42,892 nucleotides of DNA from PALSA-660 sp036508875 (GTDB lineage: Bacteria; Actinomycetota; Coriobacteriia; Anaerosomatales; PALSA-660). The stretch spans positions 1-42,892 of the forward strand of contig DATCGP010000073.1 of NCBI GenBank assembly GCA_036508875.1, in the 5' to 3' direction. Under the pieces are notes generated by a model. The model searched no databases and was not told the DNA's origin. It saw only the letters and a list, made by a program, of their open reading frames with translations. The translations under genes were made by a program, and so were the position numbers. The number at the start of each line of letters is the position of its first letter. Positions within the stretch are counted from its first letter, which is position 1. Of the stretch, positions 38,036-42,892 are shown one piece after another.

Positions 38036-39268
38036 TCAGGCCTGCCGCAGCCGCGGCATCGAGTAGCCGAGCACGCCGACGAGGAGGAAGAACACGCCGA
38101 GCGCCACCATCATCGGCAGCACCCCGTACATCTGGGCAGCGAGCCCGGCTCCGGCGAGTCCGATCACGGTGGCTATGCGCGAGATCGTGGTCCTTACGGC
38201 GAAGACGCGGCCGCGAGTCTCCGGCTCCGTGTAGGTTTGCAGGAGCGTGATCATCGGGATGCCGAAGTACTGGTTCGCTATGCCTGCCAGGAACAGCACG
38301 ACCGCGGCGGTCCACAGGTCGTGGATGAACATGAACGGCAGGAACAGCACGCCGAAGGCGATGATCCCGCGCAGGTACTTGCGCCCGGCGCCGGTGGGTC
38401 CGGACATGCCGATCGCCACCGCACCGACGAGCACCCCGACGGTGGTGGCGAGATCGACGACCGTGAGGCGCAACGCCGGCGGCAGGGCGTTGCCGGTGTA
38501 TACATCGAGGGCGAGCAGCACGCTCAAGGTCATCGTGGCGCCGCCCCCCAAAGCGATCGCCGCATAGGTCATCACCACCCCGCGAAGCACGCCGTCGTTC
38601 CTGATCCTCTCGAGCCCGGCCCGCAGGTCGTCCCTGATCACCGACAGGCTGAGCTTCGGCAGCGCCCGTGCGAGCGCGCGGTGTCCGACCGCAAGCACGA
38701 AGCCAGCCGAGATCAGGAAGGTGATGGCGTCGACCCAGAAGGCGGTGCCGTAGCCGATCGTGGCGACCAGCGCGCCACCGAAGCCGATTCCGAGCAGCTC
38801 CGAGATGGACGACGTGGTCATGTCCAGAGAGTTCGCAGCCATCAGCTCGTCCTGGGACACGACCGCAGGGATGAGCGCCATCCGGGACGGCTCGAAGAAC
38901 AGAGCCACCGTGGAGCTCACGAACGCCAGTAGGTACACGAGGGTGATCTTCCAGCCGACCGGCATCGCTGTGACCGCGACCACCGCCATGCCGGACACGA
39001 AGCCGGCGCGGAGCAGGTCGGCCGAGATCATCGTCCGTCGGCGGTCCCACCGGTCCACCAGCGGGCCCGCGATCAGTCCGAAGAGCGCCGCAGGCAGGAA
39101 CGTGATGGCGAAGACGATGCCCATCTGGGTGAGCGAGCCGGTCAGCTGGAAGACCATGATGCTCAGACCGACCTGGTTGATCTTGTCCCCGACGATGGAG
39201 ACGGTCTGGGCGATCCAGAGCGAACGGAAGTCGGCGCGCTTCAGCGGAGTCAGCACCGAGCGAGCCAC
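38036..39268 (-). CDS. MFS transporter, EntS-like/permease subgroup
   Basis: 410 aa with about 12 hydrophobic segments. It begins LTPLKRADFRSLWIAQTVSIVGDKINQVGLSIMVFQLTGS and has the MFS motif GPLVDRWDRRRTMISADLLR. This subgroup includes putative multidrug and siderophore exporters; substrate unknown. The GTG at 39266-39268 was chosen because GGAGGG lies eight bases upstream; a TTG nine codons earlier overlaps the previous gene. Confidence 0.85.
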   Translation of the reverse strand: MARSVLTPLKRADFRSLWIAQTVSIVGDKINQVGLSIMVFQLTGSLTQMGIVFAITFLPAALFGLIAGPLVDRWDRRRTMISADLLRAGFVSGMAVVAVTAMPVGWKITLVYLLAFVSSTVALFFEPSRMALIPAVVSQDELMAANSLDMTTSSISELLGIGFGGALVATIGYGTAFWVDAITFLISAGFVLAVGHRALARALPKLSLSVIRDDLRAGLERIRNDGVLRGVVMTYAAIALGGGATMTLSVLLALDVYTGNALPPALRLTVVDLATTVGVLVGAVAIGMSGPTGAGRKYLRGIIAFGVLFLPFMFIHDLWTAAVVLFLAGIANQYFGIPMITLLQTYTEPETRGRVFAVRTTISRIATVIGLAGAGLAAQMYGVLPMMVALGVFFLLVGVLGYSMPRLRQA

Positions 39269-39282
39269 CCGTTCATCCCTCC

Positions 39283-40278
39283 CTACGGCCTGCAAGCTCC
39301 GACGAAGTACTGCCAGTAGACCGGATCGATGCTGACCACGTCACCGGTGTGCGGTGCGTGCACCATCTTCCCGTTCCCGAGATAGATCGCGACGTGGTGG
39401 ATCGGGCTGTAGAAGAAGAGCAGGTCACCGGGCTTCAGGTTGGCGCGGCTCACGCGCGCGCCGTAGTTGATCTGCATCCGTGACGAGTGCGGCAGGCTCA
39501 CACCCACCTGCGCGTAGACGAACCGGGTGAACCCGGAGCAGTCGAACGAGCGGGGTCCCGAGGCAGCCCACACGTAGGGCCGGCCGAGGTACTTCAGCGC
39601 GATGCTCACGATCCCGCTGCGTGGTGCACGCGCCGGGTCGCCCCAGTTCCAGCCGGTCCCCTTGCTGCTGCCCTTCGCCTTCTTCGCGTCCTTGGCGCGA
39701 CGAGCGTTGTCGGCCGCTTTGAGTGCCGCGACTTCCTTCTCGACGCCCTTAAGGAGAGACTTGGCCTTCGCCTGAGCCGCAAGTACCTCGCGGCGGTGTG
39801 TCACCATCTTGTCGTAAACCTGCTTCGCCGCGTCCTGAGCGGGCTTGAGCTGGGCCTCGGCGTCGACCTTGCTGGTCCGCAGCGTCCCGAGCTCCGCGAC
39901 CGTGAGCGCCTCCTCCTGGTTCTGCTGGTTCAGGAAGTCCCACATGGCGGCGAAATCGTCGAAGCTCGCGCTGCCCAGCAGGACGTCGAGCAGCCCCAAC
40001 GGCCCATTGCGGTACATGGCATCGGCGCGGGCGGCGAGAGAGTCCTGCAGGACATTCGTCCTCGCGTCGATCTTGGCGATGTCAGCCTGGATCTTCAGGA
40101 CCTTCCCGTGGAGGTCGTCATACGAGATCTTGGCCTCGTTGTAGTTCTCGGTGGCCGCCTCGGCCTGAAGATCCAGCGAGTCGACCTGTGCCTGGATCCG
40201 CACGGCCTGGGCCATCTTCGCCTTGGTGGCAGCGCTCGTCTTCGCGGCGAAGGCGGTCCCTGCCGGCAGGATCACCAA
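39283..40278 (-). CDS. NlpC/P60 peptidoglycan endopeptidase with coiled-coil domain
   Basis: At least 331 aa. A long N-terminal coiled-coil (about residues 15-185) precedes an NlpC/P60 domain with catalytic Cys in RSFDCSGFTRFVYAQVG and catalytic His in PIHHVAIYLGNGKMVHAP. Such RipA/CwlO-like enzymes cut stem peptides during division. The TTG at 40276-40278 is the first usable canonical start, but a convincing signal peptide (basic RKS, then a hydrophobic run ending in TAFAAK) begins upstream of it, around 40114-40120, without ATG/GTG/TTG. The true start may be a rare ATC codon or the sequence may carry an error. Confidence 0.85.
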   Translation of the reverse strand: MVILPAGTAFAAKTSAATKAKMAQAVRIQAQVDSLDLQAEAATENYNEAKISYDDLHGKVLKIQADIAKIDARTNVLQDSLAARADAMYRNGPLGLLDVLLGSASFDDFAAMWDFLNQQNQEEALTVAELGTLRTSKVDAEAQLKPAQDAAKQVYDKMVTHRREVLAAQAKAKSLLKGVEKEVAALKAADNARRAKDAKKAKGSSKGTGWNWGDPARAPRSGIVSIALKYLGRPYVWAASGPRSFDCSGFTRFVYAQVGVSLPHSSRMQINYGARVSRANLKPGDLLFFYSPIHHVAIYLGNGKMVHAPHTGDVVSIDPVYWQYFVGACRP

Positions 40279-40390
40279 GCATGCTAGGAGTGCCGCAACG
40301 GCGCATATGGACTTCCTGATGATCGATCACTCCCTCATCGGCGAAGTACCGCCCGACGGGACACAAACCCGGTCATGGTAACACTCGCGG

Positions 40391-41269
40391 TCAGTCCCGG
40401 GTCAGTCCCAGGCACAGTCCGTCGAGCAAGGATCCGGCCAACGCCTGCACCGAATGGTCGTCGAGGGACGCGTCCGCGAGGCGCACGACCGTGGGAGCGC
40501 CGTCCGCCAACGAAGCACGCACCGCGCCGGCGAGCGCGGCGGCCATCGCGTCTCCACGCGATCCACAATCGACGTCCCCGTTGCAAGCCTCCGCGTTCGC
40601 GGTCATCACGACGACGAGGTCCGCTTCCCCGACGTCGGACGATGTGGCCACCCGCACGGTGGCAGCCGGCTCGGCTGCCTGGGCGAGGTTCGCAAGGCGC
40701 GACGCCACGAGCTCTGTCTCCGGTTCGCACACGAGCACGACGCGGACTCCCCTCAGCACTGCAGCCGCCCGCACCGGAGAGGCGCGCAGCTCCGACGGAG
40801 GCGTTGCCGACCTGCCGGCCCATGCGTGCCGCAGGCCATCGAGGGCGCGGACCGTCTCCGGGCCCACGATGCCGTCGGCTGCGATCGCGGTGTTCTCCTG
40901 GAAGTCATGCACCGCGCGCTCCGTGAACGAACCGAAGATGCCATCCACCTCGCCGGTCGCGAAGCCGAGAGCGCTGAGCGCCGACTGCACGGCGCGGACG
41001 TCATGGCCGTGCAGGTAGGGGTAGCGCAGGTACAGGAGGCGGTCTCCGAGAGTGAAGGTCGCATCGACCAGCGCCGCCCACGTCAGGGGGCCGACCTCGC
41101 CATCCTCGTCGAGACGGTGCTCCGCTTGGAAGGCGAGCACGGCCGCGCACGTGGCTCCGAGGAAGACGCCGTCCACACCGGATGGGCCGAGATCCGCTCC
41201 GAGCGCGACCAGCCTGCGCTGGACGTCCTCGACCGCTGCGCCACGGTCACCTGTGTGGATAGGTCTCAC
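40391..41269 (-). CDS. CwlM-like peptidoglycan-binding protein with degenerate amidase domain
   Basis: 292 aa. Two PG_binding_1 repeats: first IHTGDRGAAVEDVQRRLVALGAD...VDGVFLGATCAAVLAFQ, second HGHDVRAVQSALSALGFATGEVDGIFGSFTERAVHDFQ, with the linker GDRLLYLRYPYL typical of CwlM-type proteins. The C-terminal ~125 residues sit where the amidase_3 domain of CwlM should be but show no zinc-ligand His/Glu pattern (no DPGHGG). It is therefore likely a non-catalytic regulator or binding protein. GTG at 41267-41269. No signal peptide, as in mycobacterial CwlM, which regulates MurA in the cytoplasm. Confidence 0.8.
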   Translation of the reverse strand: MRPIHTGDRGAAVEDVQRRLVALGADLGPSGVDGVFLGATCAAVLAFQAEHRLDEDGEVGPLTWAALVDATFTLGDRLLYLRYPYLHGHDVRAVQSALSALGFATGEVDGIFGSFTERAVHDFQENTAIAADGIVGPETVRALDGLRHAWAGRSATPPSELRASPVRAAAVLRGVRVVLVCEPETELVASRLANLAQAAEPAATVRVATSSDVGEADLVVVMTANAEACNGDVDCGSRGDAMAAALAGAVRASLADGAPTVVRLADASLDDHSVQALAGSLLDGLCLGLTRD

Positions 41270-41322
41270 ACGCGCCCTCTCGATCGTCGCTCGACCCGCG
41301 ACGCGAGCACGCTCGTGGAGCG

Positions 41323-41667
41323 TCAGCGCTGCCCGTAGCGGTCGCGGAACCGGGCGAGATTGTTCTGAGCCAGGTTGGAGTGCACCTCGGACCGCGTCAG
41401 GAAGCGCTTCACGTCCAGGTCCACGACGGGATCGTGCACGTAGCGGTAGCGGTCTCCATCACCCAGCAGGACGAATCCGTCGGCAAGCTTGGATAGTATC
41501 ATGGCGATCCGCGGTTCCGGGGCCTCGACGCGCCGCGACACGTCGGCGGCGCACAGCCACTGATCGGAATGGTGCGACAACAGCTGAAGGACCTCGCGGA
41601 CCATGTGCTCGGTCGCGCGATCGTCGGGCAGGCCATGTAGAGCTCTATCGAGTCCCATCGCTTCCAC
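41323..41667 (-). CDS. Small protein with winged-helix-like fold, unknown function
   Basis: 114 aa. The central part (EVLQLLSHHSDQWLCAADVSRRVEAPEPRIAMILSKLADGFVLLGDGDRYRYV) has the helix-helix-wing pattern of a winged helix-turn-helix. The C-terminal part is charged (LTRSEVHSNLAQNNLARFRDRYGQR). GTG at 41665-41667 is used; an ATG three codons later is equally possible. It lies 23 bases downstream of the diguanylate cyclase gene and is probably in the same operon; a link to c-di-GMP signalling is only suggested by position. Confidence 0.65.
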   Translation of the reverse strand: MEAMGLDRALHGLPDDRATEHMVREVLQLLSHHSDQWLCAADVSRRVEAPEPRIAMILSKLADGFVLLGDGDRYRYVHDPVVDLDVKRFLTRSEVHSNLAQNNLARFRDRYGQR

Positions 41668-41690
41668 GCTTCCGCATCAACTGCGGACCC

Positions 41691-42892
41691 TCATCGCCGC
41701 ACGATGCTCAGTAGTGCAAGTAGGGTGCCGAAGACCGTTCGTCGGTCAACCGGCCACCATGACTGTATTCTTTCCATTCCTCTTCGCAGCATACATCGCC
41801 TGGTCGGCCGCAACGATGAGCGGCGCGCGGCGTGCGCATGTGCCGGGAAAGTGGCCACACCCACGGAGATCGTCTTGCGGACCGCCGGGTCGACCCCGAT
41901 GGACGCGAAGGAGAGCTTCTCTACCTCCGAACGGATGCGTTCCGCCACGGATGCGGCGCCTGCGACGTCGGTCTCGGGAAGCACGACCACGAACTCCTCC
42001 CCTCCGTAGCGGGCTGCGAAGTCGATGTCCCGAAGCGTGCTGGTGATCGCGTCGGATACCGAATGCAGTACGCGGTCACCGCGCGGGTGCCCGTACGTAT
42101 CGTTGAAGAGCTTGAAATCGTCGATGTCGATCATGATCAGGGACAGCACGTGGCCGAACCGCTCGGCGCGGCCGATCTCCTCCTCCAGGCGCTGCTGGAA
42201 GTAGCCGTGGTTGTACAGCTCGGTGAGGCGATCGGTGACCGAGAGGCGCTCGAGCTCGCCGTGCAGCAGCGCGTTCTGGAGCGCGAGCGAGCTCTGGTTG
42301 CCGATGACCTGCAGGCGGTCGAGCTCGGCGGCCGTGAGATCTCGAGGCGTCGCCGACCCGATCACGAGCACGCCGACGACGTGCTCGCCGCTGCGCAGCG
42401 ACACTGCCGCATGACTCTTGACGTCATCGGGCTCCCGGGTCCACTCGATCGAGCCCGGGATCGCGTGCGCGTCGGTCTCGACGGCGAGGCCGTCGCGGTG
42501 TGCGCGCCCCAGGATCGTCGTGTCCACCGGCACCTCGTCCACGAAGTACTCGCGGGGGCGGCCCTGTGCCGTCGCGAACCTCAACACCCAGTGCGACGTG
42601 TCGAGCAGGTACACGGAGGATATCTCGGCGCCGAGTATCCCATTCGCCCCGTCGACCACCAGCGAGGTGACATCGTCGACCGAGGTGAACGACGTCAGCG
42701 CCTTGAAGAACTCGTGCGTGAAGAAGATCTCGGCGAGCTGGGCCTCCAGATCCTCGTTGGCGCGCTCGAGCGCCTCCTTGCCGAACTGCAGCTTGCGCTC
42801 GTGGCTGCGTATCTTGTCGTAGGCGACCTGGAGCTCGACGAACAGCCGCTCCTGCTCTTCGCCTCGCTTCTTGGCGATCAGAAGGTCCCAAA
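41691..42892 (-). CDS. GAF-GGDEF diguanylate cyclase (frameshifted near its end; 5' end cut by window)
   Basis: 399 residues are visible. A coiled-coil (KKRGEEQERLFVELQVAYDKI...ALERANEDLEAQLAE) leads into a GAF domain (FTSVDDVTSLVVDGANGILGAEISSVYLLD) and a GGDEF domain with intact active site GGEEF and inhibitory I-site RDID five residues before it; synthesis of c-di-GMP is expected. After VGVATFPAHAH the reading frame departs from the family near 41820-41830 and ends at 41691. The neighbouring frame continues with the expected PLIVAADQAMYAAKRNGK ending and stops at 41746. One missing base, real or a sequencing error, explains this. Confidence 0.8.
   Translation of the reverse strand, partial: WDLLIAKKRGEEQERLFVELQVAYDKIRSHERKLQFGKEALERANEDLEAQLAEIFFTHEFFKALTSFTSVDDVTSLVVDGANGILGAEISSVYLLDTSHWVLRFATAQGRPREYFVDEVPVDTTILGRAHRDGLAVETDAHAIPGSIEWTREPDDVKSHAAVSLRSGEHVVGVLVIGSATPRDLTAAELDRLQVIGNQSSLALQNALLHGELERLSVTDRLTELYNHGYFQQRLEEEIGRAERFGHVLSLIMIDIDDFKLFNDTYGHPRGDRVLHSVSDAITSTLRDIDFAARYGGEEFVVVLPETDVAGAASVAERIRSEVEKLSFASIGVDPAVRKTISVGVATFPAHAHAARRSSLRPTRRCMLRRGMERIQSWWPVDRRTVFGTLLALLSIVRR

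Overview
This window comes from a high-GC bacterial chromosome, most likely a deep-branching member of the Actinomycetota (Coriobacteriia/OPB41-like). The reasons are high GC, frequent GTG starts, the actinobacterial flavour of RpoB/RpoC, EF-Tu and the CwlM-like protein, combined with a gene order close to that of Bacillus and with anaerobe-type traits (Rex, membrane multihaem cytochrome, ferredoxins, a probable selenoprotein). Taxonomy is inference from sequence alone. Nearly every gene up to about 33.9 kb lies on the minus strand, so the window reads most naturally from right to left.

Region 1 (1-14.6 kb, read leftwards) is core information processing: cysE-cysS-rlmB-yacP-sigH, then tRNA-Thr(TGT)-tRNA-Tyr-tRNA-Thr(GGT)-tRNA-Met-tuf, rpmG-tRNA-Trp-secE-nusG, rplK-rplA, rplJ-rplL, rpoB and the start of rpoC. 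I can place promoter-like elements before tRNA-Tyr, rpmG, rplJ and rpoB, and a structured leader before rplJ.

Region 2 (14.6-26.9 kb) continues the same super-cluster upstream: rex, tatA, greA-lysS, clpC-radA-disA-yacL-like-ispD-ispF-gltX. The genes from clpC to ispD, ispF and gltX are tightly packed or overlapping and couple proteolysis, DNA repair, c-di-AMP synthesis, isoprenoid synthesis and tRNA charging. clpC has a HAIR-like inverted repeat upstream, and rex has a palindrome over its own candidate promoter.

Region 3 (27-33.97 kb) is accessory: mtnP, a YhaM-like exonuclease, a lipoprotein, a small unknown gene under a near-ideal LexA (SOS) box, two small conserved genes, tRNA-Pro, an eight-motif membrane cytochrome c, an MFS transporter and ridA.

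Region 4 (34.0-35.8 kb, plus strand) is the most interesting stretch: a compact operon of a small ferredoxin, a gene with an in-frame TGA that very probably encodes a thioredoxin-fold selenoprotein (Cys15...Sec20, with a bSECIS-like hairpin), and a DUF362/ferredoxin fusion. A palindrome resembling CsoR/CstR-family operators overlaps the -10 region. A standard gene caller would truncate or miss the selenoprotein.

Region 5 (35.9-42.9 kb, minus strand) holds an EamA transporter, a PilT-type ATPase, a second MFS protein, a NlpC/P60 hydrolase, a CwlM-like peptidoglycan-binding protein with a degenerate C-terminus, a small winged-helix-like protein and a GAF-GGDEF diguanylate cyclase with a frameshift that is cut by the window edge. 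No CRISPR array, insertion sequence or rRNA was seen.
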